DNA from: Planctomycetota bacterium
GTDB lineage: Bacteria; Planctomycetota; UBA1135
Direction of reading: 5' to 3'
NCBI GenBank assembly: GCA_021776795.1
Contig: JAJFFC010000017.1
Location: 62,001 to 126,000, forward strand
Length of the DNA stretch: 64,000 nucleotides
The position numbers were made by a program, and so were the translations under genes. This document shows positions 1 to 10,000 of this stretch, piece after piece. Under the pieces are notes generated by a model. The model was not told the DNA's origin. It searched no databases and worked only from the letters and a program-made list of their open reading frames with translations. How positions within the stretch are numbered: the first letter of the stretch is position 1; every line of letters starts with the position of its first letter.

Positions 1-912
1 AGCGAGTTGAGTCTGCGCCGTTTGGTGCAAGGCCACTTTGTGCTTCCGGGAGAAAACCGCGAAGAAGCCATCGGCGCAATGCCGGGCATTTCACGCTTCA
101 GCCCAGACCGCCTGCTGCCGCAAGTGGCCGCTGATTTAGAACGCGGGTTGCGCTCGGTGATGTTGTTCGGCGTTCCTGAACACAAAGACGGCGAGGCTCG
201 TGGCGCCTTAGACCCCGATGGCGAAGTGCCCCAAGCCGTGCGTCTGTTGAAGCAAGAGTTTGGGCAAGACCTCGTGGTCATGGCCGACGTCTGCCTTTGC
301 CCCTACACCGATCATGGACATTGCGGTTTTGTCGCCGAGGAAGAGATTGTCAATGACTCCAGCGTGTTGGCGCTTGCGAAAATGTCCCAAGTTTTGGCCG
401 ATGCCGGCGCTGATGTCCTTTGTCCTAGCGACATGATGGACGGGCGTATCGGTGTGATTCGCCAACACCTCGACCAAGTGGGTCATGAGCAGGCCGGCTT
501 GTTGGCCTATAGCGCCAAGTATGCGAGCGCCTTTTATGGTCCCTTCCGCGAGGCTGCAGGTTCGGCGCCGTCCTTCGGCGATCGCCGCAGTTACCAGATG
601 GATTTCCGCAACCGGCGCGAGGCCGAACGCGAAGTGCTGCTCGATCTCGAAGAGGGAGCAGACATGGTCATGGTCAAGCCGGCCTTGGCCTATCTCGACA
701 TCATTCGTACGGTACAAGACCTTTCGACCGTGCCCGTTGTGGCCTACAACGTCAGTGGCGAGTACAGCATGGTCCAACTGGCGGTGCGTGAAGGCTTGGC
801 GGAGGAGCGCACGATGGTGCAGGAAGTCCTCGGCAGCATGCATCGCGCCGGCGCCGACATGATCATCACCTACCACGCCAGTCGCGTCGCCCAAAAAGGA
901 TGGCTTTCATGA
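1..912 (+). CDS. hemB: Delta-aminolevulinic acid dehydratase (porphobilinogen synthase), 5' partial
   Basis: The enzyme condenses two 5-aminolevulinate molecules to porphobilinogen in tetrapyrrole synthesis. The frame is open to the left window edge; a TTG at 7 is available, but the family is about 320-330 residues and only about 303 are here, so the true start probably lies outside. Counting from base 1, the zinc-type cysteine cluster is C98, C100 and C108 (VCLCPYTDHGHCG) and the two active-site lysines are K173 (YSAKYA) and K226 (MVKPALAYLD). The stop overlaps the next gene's start as ATGA (909-912), so hemB and hemL are probably translationally coupled in the haem operon. Confidence 0.96.
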   Translation, partial: SELSLRRLVQGHFVLPGENREEAIGAMPGISRFSPDRLLPQVAADLERGLRSVMLFGVPEHKDGEARGALDPDGEVPQAVRLLKQEFGQDLVVMADVCLCPYTDHGHCGFVAEEEIVNDSSVLALAKMSQVLADAGADVLCPSDMMDGRIGVIRQHLDQVGHEQAGLLAYSAKYASAFYGPFREAAGSAPSFGDRRSYQMDFRNRREAEREVLLDLEEGADMVMVKPALAYLDIIRTVQDLSTVPVVAYNVSGEYSMVQLAVREGLAEERTMVQEVLGSMHRAGADMIITYHASRVAQKGWLS

Positions 913-2201
913 GTAGTTCCCAAGACTTGTTTTCCCGTGCTACCGAGGTCATGCCCGGTGGTGTTTCTTCCCCGGTGCGTGCCTACCGTTCGGTGGGCGG
1001 AACCCCGCCCTTCTTGCTTTCTGGCAAGGGGTGTCGCGTGACTACCGAAGATGGCCGCGAGTATCTCGACTTCATTGGTAGTTGGGGGCCGTTGATTCTG
1101 GGGCATGCCCCCGAGCCGGTGGTCGAGGCCGTGCGTGAAGCCGCTGGCCGTGGCACCAGCTTTGGTGCGCCTTGCTTGGCCGAAACCGAACTGGCCGAAA
1201 CGATTTGCCGGCTGTCGCCGGTTGCCGACAAAGTTCGTTTCGTAAATAGCGGCACCGAAGCCACAATGTCTGCCTTGCGCTTGGCGCGTGCGGCAACCGG
1301 TCGTGATTCCTTCGTCAAGTTTGATGGCTGCTATCACGGTCACGCCGATCCCTTCCTGGTCAAGGCGGGCAGTGGTTTGGCCACCTTTGGCGAAAGCTCT
1401 TCCGCGGGCGTTCCCGAGGCCACCAGTGCCTTGACCGGCGTACTGCCTTTAGACGACGAAGCCGCTCTAAGCGGGTGGTTTGCTGCCCATGGCCAAGAAA
1501 TTGCCGCGGTGTTCGTGGAATCGATTCCGGCAAACTGTGGCTTATTGCCGCAACGGCCAGAGTGGTGGCGGCTATTGCGCGCCCTGACCGAAGAGCACGG
1601 TGCCTTGCTGATTGTCGATGAAGTGATCACCGGTTTCCGTGTGGCCGCCGGCGGTTTTTGTGCACAGGCTGGCATCGACGCTGACCTCGTGACCTATGGC
1701 AAAGTCATCGGCGGGGGACTGCCGGTGGGCGCCTACGGTGGGCGTAAGAAATGGATGGACATGGTCAGTCCCGATGGCGGGGTCTACCAAGCGGGCACCT
1801 TAAGCGGGAACCCCCTAGGAATGGCTGCCGGCCTGGCGACTTTGCGCACCCTCGAGCAAGAAAATGCTTGGCAGCGCCTGGAAGAACTAGGTGCGGCATG
1901 GGAACAGCGCATCTTGCCTTTGTTGCAGATTGAGCAAGAGGCGGGCGCACCGATTGCCTGGCGCCGCGAAGGCTCAATCTTCTGGCTTTGCTTCGACGCT
2001 GCGGAAGCGCCACGTGATTTTGCTTCGATTCCCTCAAGTGGAGCGGAGCGCTTCGGCCGATTCTTCCACGCCCTCATGAGTGAAGGCGTCATGGTGGCTC
2101 CTTCCGCTTACGAGGTGGGCTTCCTCAATCTTGCGATGACGGAGTCTGACCTCGACCAAGCCGCCGCGGCCTTCGCCAAGGCCTTGCCACAATCCCGATG
2201 A
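909..2201 (+). CDS. hemL: Glutamate-1-semialdehyde 2,1-aminomutase
   Basis: PLP enzyme that turns glutamate-1-semialdehyde into 5-aminolevulinate in the C5 haem pathway. I chose ATG 909 over ATG 900 because AAAAGGA at 894-900 sits 8 bases before it, it overlaps the hemB stop as ATGA, and the resulting start (MSSSQDLFSRA) matches the family N-terminus; ATG 900 would lie on the Shine-Dalgarno itself. Class III aminotransferase landmarks are NSGTEATMSALRLARA and the PLP lysine K265 in TYGKVIGGGLPVG. At 430 residues it has the usual length. Its stop overlaps hemE as ATGA. Confidence 0.96.
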   Translation: MSSSQDLFSRATEVMPGGVSSPVRAYRSVGGTPPFLLSGKGCRVTTEDGREYLDFIGSWGPLILGHAPEPVVEAVREAAGRGTSFGAPCLAETELAETICRLSPVADKVRFVNSGTEATMSALRLARAATGRDSFVKFDGCYHGHADPFLVKAGSGLATFGESSSAGVPEATSALTGVLPLDDEAALSGWFAAHGQEIAAVFVESIPANCGLLPQRPEWWRLLRALTEEHGALLIVDEVITGFRVAAGGFCAQAGIDADLVTYGKVIGGGLPVGAYGGRKKWMDMVSPDGGVYQAGTLSGNPLGMAAGLATLRTLEQENAWQRLEELGAAWEQRILPLLQIEQEAGAPIAWRREGSIFWLCFDAAEAPRDFASIPSSGAERFGRFFHALMSEGVMVAPSAYEVGFLNLAMTESDLDQAAAAFAKALPQSR

Positions 2202-3220
2202 AGAACAAAATTCTCCTTCGCGCTTTGCGCGGTGAATCCGTAGAGCGCACACCGATTTGGTTGATGCGCCAAGCGGGTCGTGTGCTGCCGGAATATCGTG
2301 CCCTGAAAGCAGAGCATGGCTTTGTGAAAATGGCTTCTACGCCCGAGCTTGCCGCGCGCGTAACTCTACAACCGATTGAGCGTTTCGGCTGGGATGGCGC
2401 GATTTACTTCGCCGACATCCTGACCCCCTTAATGCCCTTGGACTTTGGCATCGAGTTCAAGCCGGGACCAGTTTTTGAGCGCCCCCTGCAAGGCCCAGAA
2501 GACTTGCACCGCGTACGAGAAGTGCCTGCCGGTGGATTGGATCACGTTTCCGAAGCCTTGCGCTTGGTACGCGAGGGCCTGCCACGCGAAACTACCTTGC
2601 TCGGCTTTGCTGGTGCGCCATTCACCATGGCCGCCTACCTACTCGACGGTGGCGGCAGTCGCGAACATGCACGCCTGCGTGCGGCGGTTTATGGCGACGG
2701 CAAGTTTTTCTCGGAGCTGATGACGCGCCTAGCCGACATGACGATTGGCTACCTGCAGCTGCAGATTGAAGCAGGTGCGGAAGCGGTACAACTCTTCGAC
2801 ACTTGGGCCGGCTTACTCGATGACACCATGTACCGTCGTTACGTCTTGCCTTCGGTGCAGCGCATCTTTGCTGGCCTCGGCAATCGTGTGCCGCGCTTGT
2901 ACCTGGTCAAAGATGGCTCCCATCTCTTGCCCTCCATGACCGAAGCCGGCGCCGATGTGCTGAGCCTGGACTGGCGCAGTCCGCTTGGTGCCACCCGCGA
3001 CTTCCTCGGCGACATGCCGGTGCAAGGCAACCTCGACCCCGGTTCATTACTCGGTACAGTCGAAGAAACGCGCGCCGCAGTATTGCGCGTCCTAGCGCAA
3101 AACGCCGGTCGCCCCGGCCATGTGTTCAACTTAGGCCACGGCCTGCTGCCGCAGACTTCCTTGGAGAACCTTGCGGCATTGAAGGAAACGGTTCACGACT
3201 ATGTGCCCATCGCCAACTGA
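2198..3220 (+). CDS. hemE: Uroporphyrinogen decarboxylase
   Basis: Decarboxylates the four acetate side chains of uroporphyrinogen III to give coproporphyrinogen III in the cytoplasm. The family signatures are the N-terminal PIWLMRQAGRVLPEYR loop and the segment containing the catalytic aspartate (GAIYFADILTPL), followed by the GFAGAPFTMAAYLL and C-terminal NLGHGLLPQT segments. At 340 residues it is full length. It overlaps hemL by four bases (ATGA) and hemN by twenty, so it is an internal gene of the haem operon. Confidence 0.97.
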   Translation: MKNKILLRALRGESVERTPIWLMRQAGRVLPEYRALKAEHGFVKMASTPELAARVTLQPIERFGWDGAIYFADILTPLMPLDFGIEFKPGPVFERPLQGPEDLHRVREVPAGGLDHVSEALRLVREGLPRETTLLGFAGAPFTMAAYLLDGGGSREHARLRAAVYGDGKFFSELMTRLADMTIGYLQLQIEAGAEAVQLFDTWAGLLDDTMYRRYVLPSVQRIFAGLGNRVPRLYLVKDGSHLLPSMTEAGADVLSLDWRSPLGATRDFLGDMPVQGNLDPGSLLGTVEETRAAVLRVLAQNAGRPGHVFNLGHGLLPQTSLENLAALKETVHDYVPIAN

Positions 3221-4589
3221 TCTTCCGCCGGGTCTCGTTTCCAAATACGACGGACATGGTCCGCGCTACACCAGCTACCCCACCGCTCCGGTGTGGCGGG
3301 ACGACTTCGAGGAAGCCTCCTGGCAAAAGGCCTTAGCCTCGGCAAACGAGCGCAGCGACGATCCGCTGGCACTCTACGTGCACTTGCCCTTCTGCGTGAA
3401 GCGTTGTCTATTTTGCGCGTGCAATGTGGTCATCACCCAGCGCGAAGATGTGGTTGAGGCATATTTGGACCGCCTGTACCAGAGCATCGATCGCGTTGCG
3501 GCATCGCTGCCGAAGCGCCGCGAGATCAGCGGCATGCATTGGGGCGGAGGAACACCGACGCACTTAAGCTCGGAGCAAATCCGCGACCTGTTTGGACGCC
3601 TGCAACAGCACTTCACTTTCTTGCCAGAGGCGGAGTTATCGATTGAGGTGCACCCTCCCGTGACCACACAGGAGCAAATGAAGGTTTTGCGCGAACTCGG
3701 CTTTAATCGCGTGAGCTTTGGCGTACAGGATATCGACCCAGAGGTCCAAAGCATCATTAACCGTGGCCAGACTTTGGAGCAAACCGAAGCGATCACTTCA
3801 TGGGCGCGAGAACTCGGCTTTGGCAGCATCAATTACGACTTGATTTATGGTTTGCCTGGGCAAACTATGGACACCTGGAATCGAACTTTAGAGGAAGTCC
3901 AGCGCTTGCGCCCAGACCGTTTAGCCATCTACAGCTATGCTCATGTACCCTGGTTGCACCCACACCAAGAACGCATGCCGCAGGATCGTTTGCCCGATGC
4001 TGAACTCAAGCTCGAGTTGCTGCGCACCGCAAGCCGACGCTTAGTTGGTGATGCCGGTTACGAAGAGATTGGTTTTGATCACTTCGCCTTGCCGACCGAT
4101 GACTTGGCCGTGGCGGTTCGCGAACATCGCTTATATCGCAATTTTATGGGGTACACGGTGAAGCCGGCGCCGGATTACATCGGCTTTGGTCTCACTGCGA
4201 TTAGTGAAGTCGGCAATGCCTTTGCGCAAAACGAGCACAAGCTCAATCGTTGGAACGATGCCATGGATCGCGGGGAGAGTGGCGTCGCCAAGGGTATGTT
4301 CATCGACGAAGACGATCAAATCCGCAAAATTGTAATTGAACGATTGATGTGCAATCAACGCTTCAGCTATGCCGAAGCAGAAGCGCTCTGCGGGAAGTCC
4401 TTTGCTGAGTACTTTGCCAAGCAATGGGAGGAATTGGATTCCTTCGAAGCCGACGGCCTTATCGAGCGCCAAGAAGACGCCCTCGTGGTGACTTCTTTGG
4501 GGCGCCACTTCTTGCGCAACTTGTGCATGCTGTTTGACCGCCACCTTGCCGACATGCAAAAGGAGGGGCGCTTTTCGCGCACGGTGTAG
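3201..4589 (+). CDS. hemN: Oxygen-independent coproporphyrinogen III oxidase (radical SAM)
   Basis: Radical SAM enzyme that converts coproporphyrinogen III to protoporphyrinogen IX without oxygen. The CX3CX2C cluster is C65, C69 and C72 in LPFCVKRCLFCAC, followed by GGGTPTHLSS and by INYDLIYGLPGQT of the radical SAM barrel. The N-terminal KYDGHGPRYTSYPTAP block and 462-residue length fit genuine HemN rather than the shorter HemW group. The start ATG at 3201 lies 20 bases inside hemE, with GAAGGAAA at 3181-3188 as a possible ribosome site. The TAG stop shares its last base with the GTG start of hemH. Confidence 0.95.
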   Translation: MCPSPTDLPPGLVSKYDGHGPRYTSYPTAPVWRDDFEEASWQKALASANERSDDPLALYVHLPFCVKRCLFCACNVVITQREDVVEAYLDRLYQSIDRVAASLPKRREISGMHWGGGTPTHLSSEQIRDLFGRLQQHFTFLPEAELSIEVHPPVTTQEQMKVLRELGFNRVSFGVQDIDPEVQSIINRGQTLEQTEAITSWARELGFGSINYDLIYGLPGQTMDTWNRTLEEVQRLRPDRLAIYSYAHVPWLHPHQERMPQDRLPDAELKLELLRTASRRLVGDAGYEEIGFDHFALPTDDLAVAVREHRLYRNFMGYTVKPAPDYIGFGLTAISEVGNAFAQNEHKLNRWNDAMDRGESGVAKGMFIDEDDQIRKIVIERLMCNQRFSYAEAEALCGKSFAEYFAKQWEELDSFEADGLIERQEDALVVTSLGRHFLRNLCMLFDRHLADMQKEGRFSRTV

Positions 4590-5587
4590 TGGCCGGAAAG
4601 ACTGCAGTGTTGCTGATGCAGATGGGTGGCCCGCGCGCACCCGACGAGGTGGAGGGCTACATCGAGCGTTTGTTTGCCGACAAAGACTTAGTGCAGTTGC
4701 CGGCACCGATTTCTTGGTTCCAAGGAAGCTTGGCCAAACGTGTGGCGAAGCGTCGTGGGCCCAAGGTGCGCGCCCAGTACGAGCAAATCGGCGGTGGTTC
4801 ACCGAATAACGCCACAACGATGGCGCAAGCAAGTGGCGTCGAGGCCTTATTGCAGGAGGCAGGGCGAGAAGATCTGCGTTGTTTCGCCTGCATGACCTAC
4901 AGCGAGCCGATGGCTGCGAAGGCTTTGCGGAAAGCCCAGGAAGCTGGTTGTGAGCGCATCCTTTTGCTTTCCCTGTTCCCGCAGTTCTGTCGTGCCAGCA
5001 CCATGGCGTCGGTCAACGATGTCGACCGTGCACTCATAGCCCAAGGCAAGCAGGCGGGAAACTACGGCCTGATCGACCGTTGGGGGACCCACCCGGAATA
5101 CCTCAGACTATTGGCCGAGGCGACAAAGGAAACTTTAGATCAGGCCGCCGCCGAAGCACAGGCCGCGGGCCGTCACAAGCCGCCGACGCTGGTGGTCTCC
5201 GCACATGGCGTTCCCGAGTCCTATGTGCGCAAGGGCGATCCCTACGTTGACGAAGTCCGCGCCAGTGTGCGCGCACTGCAGGCCCTGTTGCCGCCCGAAC
5301 AGGAGTGCATTCTGGCATTCCAATCGCGTGTTGGACCGGTGAAGTGGGTTGGGCCTTCCACCGAAGAAACCTTGATTCGTTTGGGCGACGAAGGCCACCA
5401 AGACTTAGTGGTTCTTCCTATCAGCTTTGTGAACGATCACATTGAGACTCTCTACGAGATTGACATCGAGCTCGGGGAAGAAGCTATGGCGCATGGTGTG
5501 TTGGGATATCACCGCGTGCCGGCTTTCAACCTGGCTCCGGAGTTTTTAGCGCTTCTGCGTGATTTGATTCTGGCCAAGCTGCCATGA
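4589..5587 (+). CDS. hemH: Ferrochelatase
   Basis: Inserts Fe(II) into protoporphyrin IX, the last step of protohaem synthesis. The GTG start overlaps the hemN stop by one base (TAGTG); no in-frame alternative exists in the preceding 12 codons. AAGGAGGGG at 4560-4568 is about 20 bases upstream, rather far, so coupling to hemN is likely. Landmarks are the N-terminal VLLMQMGGP, the metal-site H206 in SAHGVPES and E286 in NDHIETLYE. At 332 residues it is a soluble-type enzyme without the C-terminal cysteine cluster of some relatives. Its stop overlaps the next gene as ATGA. Confidence 0.95.
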   Translation: MAGKTAVLLMQMGGPRAPDEVEGYIERLFADKDLVQLPAPISWFQGSLAKRVAKRRGPKVRAQYEQIGGGSPNNATTMAQASGVEALLQEAGREDLRCFACMTYSEPMAAKALRKAQEAGCERILLLSLFPQFCRASTMASVNDVDRALIAQGKQAGNYGLIDRWGTHPEYLRLLAEATKETLDQAAAEAQAAGRHKPPTLVVSAHGVPESYVRKGDPYVDEVRASVRALQALLPPEQECILAFQSRVGPVKWVGPSTEETLIRLGDEGHQDLVVLPISFVNDHIETLYEIDIELGEEAMAHGVLGYHRVPAFNLAPEFLALLRDLILAKLP

Positions 5588-6954
5588 ACCCCTCTGTAGA
5601 CGTCTGCATCATTGGCGGCGGCTTGGGCGGCTTGGCGACTGCGGCCTTTTTGCAACAACAGGGCAAGAAGGTGGTGTTGCTCGAGCAACAATCCCGCCCT
5701 GGTGGCAGGGTGCGTTCGACCCAACTCGATGCGCAAACCGTATTGGAACATGGCCCGCTCGGGTGGCTCGACAAGGAGCCGGCGGTTTTGGATTTGTGTG
5801 ACCTTATAGGCCAGGTTCCTATTCCCGCGGAACCAGTGCAGAAGGAGCGCCGACTGTGGAAGCAGGGAAAGATCTACGCCCTCCCCAAGGGCCCGGGTAG
5901 TTTTCTGGCGACCCCCGTCATGCCTTTGCGCAGCCGCTTACGCTTGCTGATGGAACCCTTCATCCGCCGTCGGCCAGAGCCCTTTGGGGAAGAGAGTGTG
6001 GCTGACTTTGCACGGCGACGTTTCGGTGCTGGCGTGGCGGACAACTTCTTTGCCGCGATGGTCTCGGGAATCTACGGAGGAGACGCCCATCAACTTTCCG
6101 TCCAGGCCGCCTTTCCCCTGATGGCGGGTTGGGAGCGAGATCACGGTTCCTGCGTGGCTGGGGCGTTGCCGCATATGCGTCGCTTGAAGCGAGAGGTGCA
6201 GTCTGGCCAGCGCCGACCAACGAGCCGCAACCTAATGACGGTGGAGGGGGGAATGGCAGGATTGACCGACGGGATGGCGCAATACCTCGGCGAGAGCTTT
6301 CGCACTGGACAAGATGTTGCTCAGCTTCGTCGCGTGGGCAAAAAGTGGTTCGTGTTGGATTCCTCGGGATCGACCTTGGCTGGGGCTTCGCAAATCGTGG
6401 CCGCGACACCAAGCGCAGTCACGGCGGGCTTACTACGCGAGGAAGCGCCACACCTAGCCCAAGTCGGTGCAGCGCAGGTCGTCGCCCCACTCGCGGTCGT
6501 GCACTTCTTGGTTCGCCAAGAAGAGATTGGCGGCGATATCCAGAGCTTCGGCTTCCTCGCTTTGCGCAACCAGGGCTTGCGCGCTTTGGGGGTGCAATAC
6601 GCAAGCTCCATCTTCCCTGGCCAAACCGCCAGGGGCTTGGTGCAGCTGCGTGTCTTGATGGGAGGAGTGCACGACCCGGACTTGCTGGCTCTCCCAGATC
6701 AAGCCATCGTGGCTGAGGCGTGGGAGCCGCTCGTGGAGCCGCTGCAAATTTGCGGCGAAGCCGTCCACACCGAGGTCACCGGCTTGCCGCAGGCGATTCC
6801 TCAATATGATTTGGGCCATTTGGCGCGTAGGGTGGAGTTTGAACAGGTTGCCGCCAGACTTGGTGGCCTGCACCTCGGTGGCGATGCCTTGCATGGCGTG
6901 GGGGTGACCGCAGTTTTGGCGCGCGCCCAGGCCACCGCTCGATCACTGGCGTAG
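5584..6954 (+). CDS. hemY: Protoporphyrinogen oxidase (FAD-dependent, HemY/PPOX type)
   Basis: FAD enzyme expected to oxidise protoporphyrinogen IX to protoporphyrin IX with oxygen. The N-terminus carries the dinucleotide-binding fold DVCIIGGGLGGLATAAFL followed by an acidic strand end (VVLLEQQ) and the GGRVRS motif of the amine-oxidase superfamily. Its place after hemH in a complete haem operon supports PPOX over other flavin amine oxidases; a coproporphyrinogen-oxidising role is less likely because hemN is present and HemQ is not seen. At 456 residues it is full length and is the last gene before a 93-base gap. Confidence 0.9.
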   Translation: MNPSVDVCIIGGGLGGLATAAFLQQQGKKVVLLEQQSRPGGRVRSTQLDAQTVLEHGPLGWLDKEPAVLDLCDLIGQVPIPAEPVQKERRLWKQGKIYALPKGPGSFLATPVMPLRSRLRLLMEPFIRRRPEPFGEESVADFARRRFGAGVADNFFAAMVSGIYGGDAHQLSVQAAFPLMAGWERDHGSCVAGALPHMRRLKREVQSGQRRPTSRNLMTVEGGMAGLTDGMAQYLGESFRTGQDVAQLRRVGKKWFVLDSSGSTLAGASQIVAATPSAVTAGLLREEAPHLAQVGAAQVVAPLAVVHFLVRQEEIGGDIQSFGFLALRNQGLRALGVQYASSIFPGQTARGLVQLRVLMGGVHDPDLLALPDQAIVAEAWEPLVEPLQICGEAVHTEVTGLPQAIPQYDLGHLARRVEFEQVAARLGGLHLGGDALHGVGVTAVLARAQATARSLA

Positions 6955-7047
6955 GCCGCCGCTCGCGCCTTGGCCTAAGCGTCTCCGCCGCTTCTCGCTA
7001 GGATAAGAACCCTGATTGCGGAGGCCCCGGCCGACGCTTGGCTCGCC

Positions 7048-10000
7048 ATGAAATCCCTTCGCCTCGTGACACTCGCTGCGGCATTTGCAGTCCCCACCCT
7101 TCTCTTTGCGCAACAGCCGGGGCCTACCTACAAACCTGGTTTAGGACTCAAACCGGCGCCCGTCGCCGAGGCATCGCAAGAAGGCCAACAAGCGATTGCG
7201 CATTTCAAACTTCCGGCGGGTGCCGTGGTGACCTTAGTTGCGGCGGAACCTTTGCTGGCCAACCCGGTGGCGATTGAGGCTGGCGCCGACGGCCGTATTT
7301 ATGTCGCCGAAACCTTTCGCCAGGAAACCGAAGGCGTCCCCGACAACCGCACCTTTCCGGAATGGCTGCAAGACGACCTGCGTTTACAGACGGTGGAAGA
7401 GCGCGCAGAGATGACCTTGCGCCATCATCCACAGTTCGCTACCGAATGGACCGACCGCGAAGATCGCGTACGCGTCTTGCTCGACGACGATGGCGATGGC
7501 GTCGCCGATCGCGGCGAAGTGTTTGCTCATGGTTTTAGCGGTTTGCTCGATGGCACCGGCTCCGGCTTGCTCGCCCATGGCAATGATGTGTATTACACCT
7601 GCATCCCGAAACTTTGGCGCTTGCAGGACGCCGATCGCGATGGCGTCGCCGAAAGTGGCGAAGCTCTACACCATGGCTATGGCGTGCGCGTGGCCTTCCG
7701 CGGCCATGACATGCACGGTTTGGTGCTCGGCCCCTTGCGCAAGTTGTACTTCAGCATCGGCGATCGTGGCTATCACGTCATGACCCAGGAAGGAGAGCTT
7801 TTGACTGAGCCAGGCCGAGGTGCTGTGTTCCGTTGCAATCTCGATGGCAGTGAACTCGAGGTGTTTTCGCGTGGATTGCGTAATCCGCAAGAGCTGGCCT
7901 TCGATGACTTCGGCCACCTGTTCACAGGCGACAACAACTGCGACGCCGGCGATCGCGCGCGCTTGGTGCACCTGCAAGAGGGGAGTGATAGCGGTTGGAG
8001 CATGAACTTTCAGTACTTACCGGACCGTGGTCCATGGATGAGTGAGGGTTGGTGGAAACCGACCGCCGAGCAGAAGGATCTTCCTTACTTCCTCAATGCG
8101 CCGTTGACGAACATCGCTTCTGGCCCATCTGGCTTGGCGGCTTACCCTGGCGTCGGCTTGGGTCCGGGCATGGAAGGCAGCTTCTTTCTATGCGATTTCT
8201 TGGGCGGGAGTTCCTACAGCGGCATTCGGCGTTTCACGGTGCAGCCCAAGGGCGCAAGTTATGCCTTTGAGCAAGAGGAAGAGTTTTGGTGGGGCATGCT
8301 CGTCACCGATGTTTGCTTCGCGCCAGATGGCAGCATGCTGGCAAGTGATTGGGTCTCCGGTTGGGTAGGCGATGGCAAAGGTCGGATTTACCGCGCGACC
8401 TTCCCCGATGCCGATGCCGCGGCCATGAGCCACAGCGCAAAAACCTTGGGCGAAGGGTTTGCGGACCGCACTGATGGCGAGTTGATTGCTTTTTTGCGCG
8501 ATGCCGACCGGCGCATTCGTTTTGGTGCGCAGTGGGAGCTTGCTGATCGCGGCTCGCTTGCCGCGCTGCAAGAGGCCGCCGTCGCCCGCATCCCCGCAGG
8601 AGGCCGGCTGCCCTCGCTGACTCGACTGCACGGCATTTGGGGCCTCGGCATGATGCTATCCCACCCCGAGGAAGGCGTAGCGCAAGGAGCGGCCAGCACT
8701 CTGTATCAGTTGCTGGAAGATTCTGAATCACAAATCCGCGAGCAAGCTTTGCGCGCCTTGCACGAGGGCGCCGCCGCCTATCCCGCCGACGAAAGCCACG
8801 CCTTGGCAGTGCAAAGCCGTCTATTGGATGACTCACTTGCGGTGCGTCGACAAGCCGCTTTGCTCTTAGGCAACTGGGCCGCCGCCGGAAGTTTCGATGG
8901 TGCCTCCTTGTTGGCGATGAGCTTAAACCACCCTGGCAAGCTTGATCGCGCTTTACTGCAAGGCGTCGCCCTCGCCATGAGCCGCGGCATGGATGAGCAG
9001 GAGATTTTGCTCTCGGCCTCTACGGTTGCGGAGCAAAGAGGAGTGCGGCTTGCCACCGTATTGGCGCTGCGCCATCAACGGAGTGGAAGCTTGGCCCACT
9101 TCCTAAACGACAAAGACCCCGAGGTCTCCAAGGAAGCGGCGATTGCCATTTATGACATAGACATTCAAGCCGCGCTTCCTGCTCTTGCCGAGAGTTTGAG
9201 TGCTCACGAAGATACTCCCTTTGCATGGCAGCGCCGAGCACTGGCTGCCAACAATCGGCTTGGTCGTGCAGAAGATGCAAGGCGCTTACTTGCCTTCATC
9301 AAACGCGATGAACCAGATGAGCGTCTGCGCAAAGAGGCTCAGTCTTACATTCATAGTTGGGATCGGCCGAAGGAATTTGACCCCATCCTGAATGAGTCAC
9401 GCACCTTCTCTGAGGATCGCGTCAAAGACTACTTCGCGAACAAGGAACTGCCCTTCAACACAGCCGCCGACGAGGACCGCATTTCACGCGGCAAAGACAT
9501 CTTTAGCGGTCATGCTCTGGCGCAATGCACGCGTTGCCATTCGGTACGCGGCTTGACTCCTCCAGGGCGCCCGAATCCAGCTGGCCCAGATTTGAGCGCG
9601 ATTGGTTTGAAGATGACTCCCGAGGAGTTGCGCACCTCGATTCTGGACCCCACAGACACCATTGCCGAAGGCTTCCGCTTCTACAACGATGGCGAGTTGC
9701 TGCCGGTTAGTTCTATGCCGGCCAACATGGAGAACCTTCTGCAAGAAGAAGAGCTTGAAGCACTGGTCAGCTACCTCGCTACCCTAAAGCAAGAACGCAA
9801 GATTCTGGTGCATGTCGAATCCGCGGGCTACGAGCATGAAGTGGCACGTGCTAGCGACAATGGATTATCTCTCGTAGAAACGCAATGGCAAGCTTGGGCC
9901 GAAGCCGACCACCGCTTTTCGGTCACGATTGATCGCAGTGCGGATCGCTTTAGCGCAGAAGGCCTTGCCGAATTCGACGCCGTGTTCTTCTACACCACGG

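Noticed and set aside
208-894. Long open frame antisense to hemB
   Set aside because: A shadow of the hemB codons; the product has no family features.
6952-6977. TAGGCC/GGCCTA hairpin after hemY as a terminator
   Set aside because: Six-base stem with a 14-base loop and no T run; too weak.
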